This document shows, one piece after another, positions 53,404 to 61,642 of a stretch of DNA of 64,000 nt. A program made the position numbers and the translations under genes. The notes below the pieces were generated by a model. The model saw nothing but the letters and a program-made list of their open reading frames with translations, was not told where the DNA came from and did not search any database. Each line of letters opens with the position of its first letter. The stretch's first letter is position 1. The DNA is from Chryseobacterium sp. ON_d1 (GTDB lineage: Bacteria; Bacteroidota; Bacteroidia; Flavobacteriales; Weeksellaceae), in the NCBI RefSeq assembly GCF_006829085.1, contig NZ_BJTC01000011.1, forward strand, positions 62,001 through 126,000, in the 5' to 3' direction.

Positions 53404-54568
53404 CTGTGGTAGCAATTTTAAATTTAATGGATACAATCTTACCTTTGATATCCTTTTTCATTTCTATTACATTCAGGTTTTTCAGAGAGGTTGTCGGAGT
53501 GGTTACCAGCGTAATGTATTTCTGTTTATCCAGCCTTTCTATTCCATAGGTATCATTGTCATATACCTGATAGATAACCGCATTGCTGCTGATAAGGTTT
53601 TCCAGCTGATTTCTTTTTTGCTTTATAAGAGCCACCTGTTCATCAGGATTTCCTCCTTTGATGTCTTTTATTGAGAAATAATAGACCGCCATCTTATAAT
53701 CGTCCGGTTTCAGCTCTATTTTTTCCTCCTCGGGGGCGTTTTCAAGATTTCTGTTTACTTCAAGCGGCTCATAAAAAGGAGCGCTGATGCGCATTTTCAG
53801 ATTTTTATCTTTGGTAGAATAGTAAAAACACTCTCCTGGTTTTATTTTATACATTAATGGAGATTCATTTTCTTTGACCACCATTATTTCTAAGGTATTG
53901 ATTACAGAAACTCCTCTGTCTTTATCGATGAAACAATATTTATATGTTTTTGAAAAAAGTACATCTTTGAATCCTAAAAGACCTGTGATGGCAATAAGAA
54001 CTGAAGTGACAAGTGCCCAGGCGTTCTTTTTGAAAAAGTTTTTCTTAGGTGCAACGGATGAAATTGTTATTTCATTGGTAGTTGGTGTTTTTTGTGTAAT
54101 GTATTGATTATCAGTATTTGATTTTTGTAAATCGGAAATTTCTGCAGTGTGTGCGTCGGTTTTTTTAGGCTGAAATTCCTCTTTTGGAAGTTCAAGAGCA
54201 GCAGATACTGTTTTTTCCAGTTCCTTGATTTCTTCTTCCTCAAGGTTTTCATTTTCCAGTAATAATTCTCCGGCAAAAAGATGCTGTTTCTTGAAATCAT
54301 ACCATGAGCCGTACCCCGCATAAATACTCAATAAATTGAGCATGTCTATTCTTGGTAATTTAGTGACCGGTGAAGTTTTGAAATAGGTATAAAATGACTT
54401 TTCACTGATGTTGCCTTTCGCTTTTTTGCGAAGGTCTTCCTGGAAATATATGATATCAATACCCTTCCACTTGGAAATATCATCCTGTGAAGGGGTGTGT
54501 TCTTTTAAGTATTGACCCTGGACATCCTTTTTTAGCTGTTCAAAGTGAAGTAGATCTAAGTCTGTCAA
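53387..54568 (-). CDS. single-pass membrane protein with N-terminal regulator-like domain
   Basis: 393 residues. The N-terminal about 100 residues (ISEKSFYTYFKT, LPRIDMLNLLSIYAGYGSWYDFKKQH) resemble a helical module often seen at the start of Bacteroidota regulators and membrane sensors. A charged low-complexity linker follows (about 105-175), then one membrane helix (about 186-203, NAWALVTSVLIAITGLLGF). The periplasmic C-terminal domain is about 190 residues of beta-type sequence with MYKIKPGECFYYSTKDKN. It is operonic with the following lipoprotein gene. No enzyme motif is seen; a sensor or anti-sigma-like role is possible but unproven. Confidence 0.6.
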   Translation of the reverse strand: MTDLDLLHFEQLKKDVQGQYLKEHTPSQDDISKWKGIDIIYFQEDLRKKAKGNISEKSFYTYFKTSPVTKLPRIDMLNLLSIYAGYGSWYDFKKQHLFAGELLLENENLEEEEIKELEKTVSAALELPKEEFQPKKTDAHTAEISDLQKSNTDNQYITQKTPTTNEITISSVAPKKNFFKKNAWALVTSVLIAITGLLGFKDVLFSKTYKYCFIDKDRGVSVINTLEIMVVKENESPLMYKIKPGECFYYSTKDKNLKMRISAPFYEPLEVNRNLENAPEEEKIELKPDDYKMAVYYFSIKDIKGGNPDEQVALIKQKRNQLENLISSNAVIYQVYDNDTYGIERLDKQKYITLVTTPTTSLKNLNVIEMKKDIKGKIVSIKFKIATTDEKNK

Positions 54569-54674
54569 TTTTTTTTAAAATAATTAAATTGTTGATTATC
54601 AGCTATGTTTTTTTGTAAAACTATTTTACAAAGGTATTACAATTATTTTTCATAGACAAATTTTCTAACTGCTC

Positions 54675-54682
54675 TACCTTTG
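54675..54682 (+). promoter_or_regulatory. -7 box for the Ala-rich lipoprotein gene
   Basis: TACCTTTG (TAnnTTTG), about 70 bases before the ATG at 54752. Confidence 0.55.
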
Positions 54683-54751
54683 TCTTGTTCAAATAACAGA
54701 ACAGAAGAAAATTTTATAAAACAATATTAACAAAATTAAATTTAATTTATT

Positions 54752-55093
54752 ATGAAAAAGTCATTATTCGTAGCTGCTATCGCTGCAATCTCTCTAGTTG
54801 CTTGTAAAAAAACTGAAGCTACTTCTACTGAAGGAGCAACTGATTCTGCTGCTGCTAACGTAGCTGATTCTGCTGCTGTAGTTTCTGATTCTGCTGCTAA
54901 AGTTGTTGATTCTGCTGCAACTACTGCTGTAGAAGCTACTAAAGATGCTGCTGCTGCTACAACTGCTGCTGGTGCTGAAGTTGCTAAAGATGCTGCTAAA
55001 GGAGCTGGAGAAGCTGCTAAAGGAGCTGCTGATGCTGCTAAAGGTGCTGCTGACGCTGCTAAAGATGCTGCAAAAGACGCTGCTAAGAAATAA
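54752..55093 (+). CDS. extreme alanine-rich small lipoprotein
   Basis: 113 residues. Signal MKKSLFVAAIAAISLVAC with lipid Cys18. The mature 95 residues are built from Ala, Asp, Lys, Ser, Thr, Val and Glu in short repeats: DSAA units (about 31-55), then KDAA/KGAADAA units (about 63-112). They predict a long amphipathic helix or disordered LEA-like chain. Nearly all alanine codons are GCT, a mark of very high expression. A strong promoter box and a strong terminator frame it. It may be an abundant outer-membrane spacer comparable in role to Lpp, but no homology is claimed. Confidence 0.75.
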   Translation: MKKSLFVAAIAAISLVACKKTEATSTEGATDSAAANVADSAAVVSDSAAKVVDSAATTAVEATKDAAAATTAAGAEVAKDAAKGAGEAAKGAADAAKGAADAAKDAAKDAAKK

Positions 55094-55119
55094 TTCTAGC
55101 ATACGCTTAACAATAAAAG

Positions 55120-55150
55120 AACCGTTTCACCCAGTGAAACGGTTTTTTTA
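55120..55150 (+). terminator. terminator of the Ala-rich lipoprotein gene
   Basis: AACCGTTTCAC (55120-55130) with GTGAAACGGTT (55134-55144), perfect arms, then a T run. Confidence 0.92.
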
Positions 55151-55204
55151 TGTTTTGTCATTGTGAGTCTAAGGCGAAGCAATTTATACAATTACACCAA
55201 CTGT

Positions 55205-55972
55205 TTATCCTTTTTTCTGTTTCAAAGATTCATAGCAGGTAATCGCTACTGCATTACTCAGATTTAAAGAATCAATACTTCCTGCCATAGGAATCAAAGT
55301 GTTTTTTCCTTTCCCAATCCAGAAATCACTTAATCCGGAATGTTCTGTACCGAATAATACGGCAGAACGTTGTCTGAAGTCTCTTTTGTAAAGATCTTCG
55401 GCACTTTCATCCATAAGCGTTGTGTAAATATTGAAACTGTTTTTTTGAAGGAATTCAAATGTCTCTTCATTTTCAGCCTGGTATACTTCCATCCCGAAAA
55501 GGCAGCCTACACTGGATCTGATCACATTAGGATTATAGAAGTCGGTTTTTCCGTCAGCGACAATTAACGCATCAATTCCAAAAGCTTCACAGCTTCTTAA
55601 AATGGCTCCAAGATTTCCTGGTTTTTCGACCCCTTCCACAATAATCACCGTAGAATTTTCTTTAGGGTTAAATGAAGAAAGTGGAGTGTCTTTTGTCTGG
55701 TAGATCCCGATAATACCTTCTGAACTTCCTCTGTAAGCAATTTTTTCATATACTTTCTCGCTTACATAATGGATTTTTCCACCGGGAAGGCTCCCTTTAA
55801 AGATATTTTCGCAGATAAAAAACTCCAGAGGCTCAAAATTATACTGCATTGCCCTTTCATTTTCCTGCTGGCCCTCTACTACAAAAACTTTTGATTTTTT
55901 ACGAAACCTGTTGTCAGTAAGGAGCTTAGTGACATTTTTTATTTTATCGTTTTGAAAACTTTCTATCAACAT
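55205..55972 (-). CDS. TrmH/SpoU-family RNA 2'-O-methyltransferase
   Basis: 255 residues. An N-terminal substrate-binding domain (KKSKVFVVEGQQENERAM) is followed by the SPOUT knot with its three motifs: IIVEGVEKPGNLGAILRSCE (about 110-129), VLFGTEHSGLS (about 208-218), and IPMAGSIDSLNLSNAVAITCYE (about 228-249). It methylates ribose in tRNA or rRNA using SAM; the exact target cannot be read from sequence. The CPBP gene is 20 bases upstream on the same strand. Confidence 0.93.
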   Translation of the reverse strand: MLIESFQNDKIKNVTKLLTDNRFRKKSKVFVVEGQQENERAMQYNFEPLEFFICENIFKGSLPGGKIHYVSEKVYEKIAYRGSSEGIIGIYQTKDTPLSSFNPKENSTVIIVEGVEKPGNLGAILRSCEAFGIDALIVADGKTDFYNPNVIRSSVGCLFGMEVYQAENEETFEFLQKNSFNIYTTLMDESAEDLYKRDFRQRSAVLFGTEHSGLSDFWIGKGKNTLIPMAGSIDSLNLSNAVAITCYESLKQKKG

Positions 55973-55992
55973 TCCGCAAAATTATGCAAAAT

Positions 55993-56784
55993 TTATGATT
56001 GAATTTCTCTGGTTTTGATAAAAAGGCTTTTCCAGGTGACCTCAAACGGGATTTTATTTTTTCTTTTAAACCAGATGATAACTGCAATCAGGACTACAAT
56101 TGATATCAGTTTATACAGATTTCCATAGAGATTTCCTGAAACATTTTCCGATACATTAAAGATTTCCCAGTACAGATTCATAAAGAAATGAAGAAATATG
56201 GCGGTCCATAAGTTGAATTCCGACTCAAAATAGGCCCATGCGAAGAATATTGATCCTAAGAACGTAATGGTAAATATCTCAATAAGCTCTTTTATATTTT
56301 GACTTTGGTATAAATGCACCTGCGCAAATAGCAGTGAACCGAATAAGGCAGATGATAAAAAACCAAGTCGGGTAAAGCGATATAATGCTCCAATAAGAAA
56401 AGCTCTAAAAATGATCTCTTCAAAAAATGCTGATGAAAAGGTATTGATAAACAAGGTTTCCAAATTTATTTTACTGACTGCTTTAAAATGAATCATATAT
56501 CCGATAAGCATAGGAAGCGTTCCGATAACCGCAAAAGAAAATCCTTTGATAACAGGCCTGTTTAATGAAAGCAGATCTGAAATATTTCTTTTGGGTAACA
56601 AAATTTTTAATGTAGCCATCAGTGGAATTAAAGTTACTGAATAAGCTATTATATGGGCAATGGCTTTGCTATGAAACCAATTTTTTGAAAACGTCTGAAT
56701 GTTTTTAAAAAAGAAAAAATCGAAGAAATAATAGATTGTAAAACCTAGAATAAAGATGAAAAAGAAGCGGATGTTTTTACTCAT
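55993..56784 (-). CDS. CPBP-family intramembrane metalloprotease
   Basis: 263 residues with about seven hydrophobic segments. The CPBP/Abi signature SAFFEEIIFRAFLIG gives the EExxxR motif (Glu122, Glu123, Arg127); a later FAWAYFESEFNLW region and HFFMNLYWE supply the other conserved histidine/asparagine. Such proteins are CAAX-prenyl-protease-like or bacteriocin self-immunity proteases. It lies between the LytTR regulator and the methyltransferase genes on one strand. Confidence 0.85.
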   Translation of the reverse strand: MSKNIRFFFIFILGFTIYYFFDFFFFKNIQTFSKNWFHSKAIAHIIAYSVTLIPLMATLKILLPKRNISDLLSLNRPVIKGFSFAVIGTLPMLIGYMIHFKAVSKINLETLFINTFSSAFFEEIIFRAFLIGALYRFTRLGFLSSALFGSLLFAQVHLYQSQNIKELIEIFTITFLGSIFFAWAYFESEFNLWTAIFLHFFMNLYWEIFNVSENVSGNLYGNLYKLISIVVLIAVIIWFKRKNKIPFEVTWKSLFIKTREIQS

Positions 56785-56875
56785 GTCTGTTAAATTTTGA
56801 GCAAAAATGTGGCTTTAAATCTATGCTTTCATTTTAATGTGATGAATAACAAAGAAGAGTGACGAATGACAAAAA

Positions 56876-57715
56876 TTATGGATTCTGCTGTTGTAATTGA
56901 GGAATAATTGAAGGAATAAAACTTCTGGAAACCGGAATTTCAAAGTCAATTTCCGGAAGAATTAATTTGTAACCCTGAGCATTTCCTTTGAGATTTTTTA
57001 CTCTTCTAAGATTGACAATATAGGAACGGTGGCATTTTTTGACAGAATCAGTTTCGATTTGTTGTAAAGCATTAGAAAAGCTTATTCTGATCAATGTTTT
57101 TTTTAAGCTGTTATTCTCCAAAAAGTAAAACGTACAGTAGTTTTCCATGGACTGAGCGCAAAGAAAATCTTTTTCATTGATCCTAAGCTCTGTATTCTGG
57201 GCTGATATTTTTAACAGATTCTGTTGTTGTTCAGGAGATGGAACGGGAAGATGTTGAGAAATAGTGTGTGCTTTCTTTTCGTTAATATTCTTTAAATAGA
57301 TGTACCGGGATAAAATATAGATGATTGAAATTGGTATTCCAACGGCAAGGGAATATAGGAACATATAAAAATAATTGCCCAGGTCAAGTTCTACGTGGCT
57401 TAAGAATAATGAATTGTAAAAGTAGGATAGAACTGAACCAAAAAATAAGATGAAAATTATTTTTAAAAGCTCTGCACCAATATTCCAGTGGGTAAAACGG
57501 AAAGTTATAAGATTGGCCATTAAAAATACTGTTCCAAAGATTACGCAATAGGGAAAAAGTAGTAAGAATTTGTAAGGGTGTTGAAAGTTTTCCGTGCCAA
57601 AAGGCTGAAAAATAATCAGAAACGAATACACAGAAACTCCTGCTCCCAGCGAAGAAACTAAAATTTCTTTGAAAGATTCGGATTTGGGGTAAGGATATGA
57701 TGCAAAAGAAAACAT
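56876..57715 (-). CDS. membrane-anchored LytTR DNA-binding regulator
   Basis: 279 residues. Four hydrophobic segments (about 15-33, 45-66, 80-100, 112-135) form an N-terminal membrane domain; a LytTR domain lies at about 180-275 (MENYCTFYFLENN, LIRISFSNALQQIE, KCHRSYIVNLRRVKNLKGNAQG). There is no receiver or kinase domain, so it is a one-component membrane-bound transcription factor. It lies 12 bases downstream of rmuC on the same strand. Target genes are unknown. Confidence 0.85.
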   Translation of the reverse strand: MFSFASYPYPKSESFKEILVSSLGAGVSVYSFLIIFQPFGTENFQHPYKFLLLFPYCVIFGTVFLMANLITFRFTHWNIGAELLKIIFILFFGSVLSYFYNSLFLSHVELDLGNYFYMFLYSLAVGIPISIIYILSRYIYLKNINEKKAHTISQHLPVPSPEQQQNLLKISAQNTELRINEKDFLCAQSMENYCTFYFLENNSLKKTLIRISFSNALQQIETDSVKKCHRSYIVNLRRVKNLKGNAQGYKLILPEIDFEIPVSRSFIPSIIPQLQQQNP

Positions 57716-57727
57716 ACAAACCGGGAT

Positions 57728-59233
57728 TTAGCTTTCTGATGGTTCAATAAGATTACTATTGTCAATGAGACTTTGCGGCAGATCTTTTTTATTTTTAATT
57801 CCTAATGATTTCAGTTTTTGGGTCTGGACCACAAGGTTGTCATTTCCGGTGTAGAGCTGTTTATAAGCATCATTATAAACATTTTTAGCCTGATCCAGAT
57901 TTCGCCCTACTTTTTCCAGATTTTCTACAAAGCCTACGAATTTGTCATAAAGCCTGGCGCCGCGTTCAGCAATTTCTATGGAGTTTCGGTTTTGATATTC
58001 ACGTTTCCACAGATCGGCAATCAGCTTCAGGGAAGTGATCAGATTGCTTGGATTAAGAAGCAGGATTCTTCTTTCATAAGCATAATTCCAAAGATTCTGA
58101 TCTGCCTGCATTGCTGCGATATAAGCCGGCTCACTAGGAATGAACATCATCACGAAATCCAGTGATTTTCCATAATCATCATATGCTTTCTGACTTAGCT
58201 GGTTAATATGGTTCTTGATAGATCCAAGGTGCTGGTTCAGTTTGATAGCATATATATCAGCGTCAGTTTCATCTACCAATTCTGTGAAAGCCGTAAGAGA
58301 AACTTTAGAGTCAATAATCACGTTTCTTTCATCAGGATATTTGACCACGGCATCAGGACGCATTTTCTTCCCGGAGAATTCTGAGAATAAAGCTTTATTG
58401 TCTTCATCACGTAATTCATGTTCCAGGAAATATTCTCTTCCTTTTACCAGTCCGGATTTTTCCAGAATACTTTCCAGAATCATCTCCCCCCAGTTTCCCT
58501 GGGTTTTACTTTCTCCTTTCAGAGCCCGGGTAAGTTTTTTAGCATCTTCAGAAATCTGCTGGTTCAGTTCTGCCAGCTCTTTCACTTTTTCTGCAAGAGA
58601 GAAACGTTCTTTATTTTCCTTTTCATAGGCTTCATTGACTTTGTTTTTTAAGTCAGCAATTTTCTCCTGAAAAGGCTCAAGGATATTTTTTAAGTTATTT
58701 TGATTTAAAGTAGTAAACTTTTCAGTTTTCTCTTCTAAAATTTTATTGGCAAGGTTCTCAAACTGGAGTTTAGAATCTTCCTGGATCTTGATAATTTCTT
58801 CTTTCTGAGTGTCGAGAGACTGTTGCAGACCTTCATTTTTGGCAGAAAGTTCAGAGTTTTTAGCAAAAAGGGTCTGCTTTTCCAGGATATGGTTTTCTAT
58901 CTGAGAAGTCTGTCTCTGATTGATTTGTTTTAATTCCTGAAACTGAATATTTAAAGCAGAATATTCGGCGGAGACTTTAGAAAATTCATTTTTCAGATCA
59001 TCCAGTAAATCCTGCTGCAAGATATTGGTCTCTTTCTCTTTGCTAATATTCTGAAGAAGTTCCTGAATTTTCAGGTTTGAATTTTCAAGATCAGACTGGG
59101 TTTTAATCGATAAGCTATTCAGCGTATCATAAGAACTTCTTGAAACCATAGATGATTTCAACACAAAATACAATATTACTGCGCCTAGTATACCACCGGC
59201 AATTAACCCAATAATTAAATATATCATCTCCAT
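57728..59233 (-). CDS. rmuC: RmuC-family DNA recombination protein
   Basis: 501 residues. One N-terminal membrane helix (about 4-25) is followed by a long coiled coil (about 45-240, with repeated Q, K, E and L heptads). The RmuC nuclease-like core lies at about 240-450: GNWGEMILESILEKSGL, KMRPDAVVKYPDERNVIIDSKVSL, and MFIPSEPAYIAAMQADQNLW. RmuC limits rearrangement and inverted-repeat recombination; its biochemical activity is still poorly defined. Likely co-transcribed with the LytTR gene 12 bases downstream. Confidence 0.93.
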   Translation of the reverse strand: MEMIYLIIGLIAGGILGAVILYFVLKSSMVSRSSYDTLNSLSIKTQSDLENSNLKIQELLQNISKEKETNILQQDLLDDLKNEFSKVSAEYSALNIQFQELKQINQRQTSQIENHILEKQTLFAKNSELSAKNEGLQQSLDTQKEEIIKIQEDSKLQFENLANKILEEKTEKFTTLNQNNLKNILEPFQEKIADLKNKVNEAYEKENKERFSLAEKVKELAELNQQISEDAKKLTRALKGESKTQGNWGEMILESILEKSGLVKGREYFLEHELRDEDNKALFSEFSGKKMRPDAVVKYPDERNVIIDSKVSLTAFTELVDETDADIYAIKLNQHLGSIKNHINQLSQKAYDDYGKSLDFVMMFIPSEPAYIAAMQADQNLWNYAYERRILLLNPSNLITSLKLIADLWKREYQNRNSIEIAERGARLYDKFVGFVENLEKVGRNLDQAKNVYNDAYKQLYTGNDNLVVQTQKLKSLGIKNKKDLPQSLIDNSNLIEPSES

Positions 59234-59243
59234 CTTCCAAAAT

Positions 59244-59415
59244 TATGAAAAAAGGCTGGAAGCTGGAAGAAGGATGTTGGAAGTTACTTCTGTGCAGGTA
59301 AGAACTGACTGTTTTTTTAAGTAATGTCAATGTTTTTTTAAAGGTGTATAAAATGAAGAACAATTGTTTTATATAAGACTCCATTATCTCCCTCTTCCAT
59401 CCTCCGGCCTCCTTT
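59244..59415. repeat. second copy of the purine/pyrimidine-ended dispersed element
   Basis: Begins AAAAAAGGCTGGAAGCTGG, continues GGATGTTGGAAGTTACTTC, and ends CTCCCTCTTCCATCCTCC and GGCCTCC. The two ends are roughly complementary, as in the stretch at 28786. No gene; it fills the gap between rmuC and the response regulator gene. Confidence 0.35.
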
Positions 59416-59457
59416 CTTAATTAGAATACCTATATTTATAGGAAATTTCAGAAACTT

Positions 59458-60132
59458 ATGAATATTTTGTTGGTAGAAGATGATCAAAGAATCAGCAATT
59501 TTCTGATAAAAGGCCTTTCAGAGGCCGGTTACAATATGACCCTTGCAGATTCAGGAGAAAAGGCACGCGAACTTCTTCACAGCTATGATTTTGATATTAT
59601 ATTAATGGATATCATGCTTCCAGGTTTGGATGGGATGCAGCTTACACAAGTGATAAGGTTTAAAGGAAATTATACTCCAATTCTCGTATTAAGTGCTTTG
59701 AACAGCCCGGATGATAAAATCAAAATGCTGGACATGGGCGCTGATGATTATCTGTCAAAACCATTTCATTTTGAAGAATTGATTTCAAGAATCAAAGCGC
59801 TAACCAGGAGAAATAAACTGAGCTACCAGAAAGAAGATCAGTGTTTATCATGTGGAAATATTACTATTGATACAGATCTTCATAAAGTGACACAGAATGA
59901 TAAGGAAATAGAATTCTCGCCTACAGAATACAAGCTTTTTACTTTCCTGATGGAGAATAAAAATAAGGTGCTGAGCAGAACCCAGATTTTACATAAAGTA
60001 TGGGGAATTGATTTTGATAATACGACGAATGTAGTGGATGTCTATATTTCCTATGTGCGTAATAAAATTGATGAAACAGAGCAGAAAATTATTCATACCG
60101 TAAAAGGAACAGGATACTTGATTAAAGACTGA
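59458..60132 (+). CDS. OmpR-family response regulator
   Basis: 224 residues. The receiver domain (1-120) has the acidic pocket EDD (8-10), phospho-acceptor Asp51 (LMDIMLPGLDG) and Lys101 (YLSKPF). The winged-helix DNA-binding domain (about 125-224) contains FSPTEYKLFTFLMENKNKVLSR and VDVYISYVRNKID. It is 2 bases ahead of its histidine kinase gene. The TCTAAT array upstream of the TolC gene downstream is the most obvious target. Confidence 0.95.
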   Translation: MNILLVEDDQRISNFLIKGLSEAGYNMTLADSGEKARELLHSYDFDIILMDIMLPGLDGMQLTQVIRFKGNYTPILVLSALNSPDDKIKMLDMGADDYLSKPFHFEELISRIKALTRRNKLSYQKEDQCLSCGNITIDTDLHKVTQNDKEIEFSPTEYKLFTFLMENKNKVLSRTQILHKVWGIDFDNTTNVVDVYISYVRNKIDETEQKIIHTVKGTGYLIKD

Positions 60133-60134
60133 AA

Positions 60135-61496
60135 ATGACTCTCAGAAACAGGTTTACCCTTATTTCAAGCCTTTCATTTGGCATTGTCTCTATCATCACA
60201 TCTGCGGTGATATTCTTTGCCTATTATGACAGTACCAAGATTTTTTATTTTGAAAAACTGAGAAATACGGCCCTTATTTCTGCTATTTATTATCTGGAAA
60301 AAGATGAGCTTCCTAAAGATCGGCATGCCCAGATCAAAAAAGAATACAATCATCTGATTCAGAACAACAGGGTTGCGGTTTACAATCAGAATAACAAGGT
60401 AACTTTTGGACATAATCTGAATGATAAGAATATAAAACTTTCTCATTTGAAGGCTGTAAGAAATAATAAAGGTCTGCAGTTTATGTCTGATAACCAATTC
60501 TATTATGGTATTTTTTATCCGGACAATCAGGGTGACTTTGTCGTTTTTGTAAAGTCCCCGAATGATTCTTTTCAGTCGCAGATCCTGAGACTGGCAATCA
60601 TTATGCTTTCTGTGCTGATAGTGGGACTCTTAGTGATCTATTTCCTGAGCAGATATCTTTCGAAGGTCGTTTATAAGCCTATTTCGAATGTAGTGGAACG
60701 CATTAATAAAGTGGATTATAATAATATTTCTACCGCAATTACTTCTACCAATACCAATGATGAAGTCGAAGAGCTTATTAAATCTTATAATAAACTGCTG
60801 GGAAGAATTTCTGAAAATGTACTCTTACAGCAGAACTTTATCAATTATGTTTCTCATGAATTTAAAACTCCCTTAGCAGCTATCTCTGGAAATCTTGAAG
60901 TTTTCGCCCAAAAGGACCGGACTCCTGAAGAATACAGAGAGGTGGCAAAAGAGTCATTGGAAAATGTATATGAGATTGAAAATATTCTTAACAATCTTTT
61001 GCTGATGTCCGGAATGACAAAACTTGAATCTTCTCATCAACCAATGAGAGTGGATGAGCTGATCTGGAAAATCTATGAAAAACTGGAACCCAAAGCAAAA
61101 GAAAACAATTCATCCATTAAAATAGAGCTTAAGGTAACAAAACCCGCTTTGCTGGAATTTCCGGGAAATGAGACCCTGTTGTATCTGGCATTGTATAATA
61201 TTGTAGAAAATGCCATCAAATATTCTTTTGATAAACCTGTCGTGATTACATTATCAGAAAAAGACAGCCAGCTGCATATCCGGGTAAAAGATGAAGGAAG
61301 AGGAATTCCTTCTGAAGATCTTGCCAAAATATCTGAAACTTTTTACAGAGGAAAAAATGTAGATACGGTGAAAGGCAGTGGAATTGGCCTTTCTCTTTCA
61401 AAAAACATCTTTGATCACCATAATATTCAGATGGAAATTGATTCTATTGTCAATGTTGGAACAAGCGTTCTTCTTAAATTTCCTGTTCATTTTTGA
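60135..61496 (+). CDS. sensor histidine kinase
   Basis: 453 residues. Two membrane helices (about 9-30 and 150-172) flank a periplasmic sensor region of about 120 residues. A HAMP domain (about 173-228) is followed by the phospho-acceptor His241 in NYVSHEFKTPLAAISG, the N-box VENAIKYS, G1 DEGRGIP, and G2 GSGIGLSLSKN. It is the partner of the response regulator 2 bases upstream. Its stimulus is unknown; metal or envelope stress is likely because an RND-type efflux operon follows. Confidence 0.94.
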   Translation: MTLRNRFTLISSLSFGIVSIITSAVIFFAYYDSTKIFYFEKLRNTALISAIYYLEKDELPKDRHAQIKKEYNHLIQNNRVAVYNQNNKVTFGHNLNDKNIKLSHLKAVRNNKGLQFMSDNQFYYGIFYPDNQGDFVVFVKSPNDSFQSQILRLAIIMLSVLIVGLLVIYFLSRYLSKVVYKPISNVVERINKVDYNNISTAITSTNTNDEVEELIKSYNKLLGRISENVLLQQNFINYVSHEFKTPLAAISGNLEVFAQKDRTPEEYREVAKESLENVYEIENILNNLLLMSGMTKLESSHQPMRVDELIWKIYEKLEPKAKENNSSIKIELKVTKPALLEFPGNETLLYLALYNIVENAIKYSFDKPVVITLSEKDSQLHIRVKDEGRGIPSEDLAKISETFYRGKNVDTVKGSGIGLSLSKNIFDHHNIQMEIDSIVNVGTSVLLKFPVHF

Positions 61497-61543
61497 TTGT
61501 GCTATTCGAGAAAATGTTCATGTTTTTCATGTTTTAAAAAAGT

Positions 61544-61622
61544 TCTAATCAAACTCTAATGTTGAACTAACCGAATTTTAATTTTGTTTAAAATTCCGTC
61601 TAATCTTAGACAAATAGCTTTG
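61544..61622 (+). promoter_or_regulatory. 11-bp phased TCTAAT array and promoter of the efflux operon
   Basis: TCTAAT-like hexamers start at 61544 (TCTAAT), 61555 (TCTAAT), 61566 (ACTAAC), 61577 (TTTAAT) and 61599 (TCTAAT), all on the same helical phase (multiples of 11 bp). The last lies in a perfect GTCTAA-TC-TTAGAC palindrome (61598-61611) directly before the -7 box TAGCTTTG (61615-61622). Head-to-tail repeats one turn apart are typical for OmpR-family regulators. Confidence 0.65.
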
Positions 61623-61642
61623 TGGTCTTAAAATAAGAGACC

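Noticed and set aside
54794-55102. Minus-strand open frame, 102 aa, serine-rich
   Set aside because: It is the mirror of the GCT-rich repeats of the lipoprotein gene on the plus strand and lacks any gene-like features.
55150-55190. GTCATTGTGAGTCTAAGGCGAAGCAA stretch resembling a common dispersed motif, given here only as its position
   Set aside because: Single short partial match after a terminator; not enough to call a repeat element.
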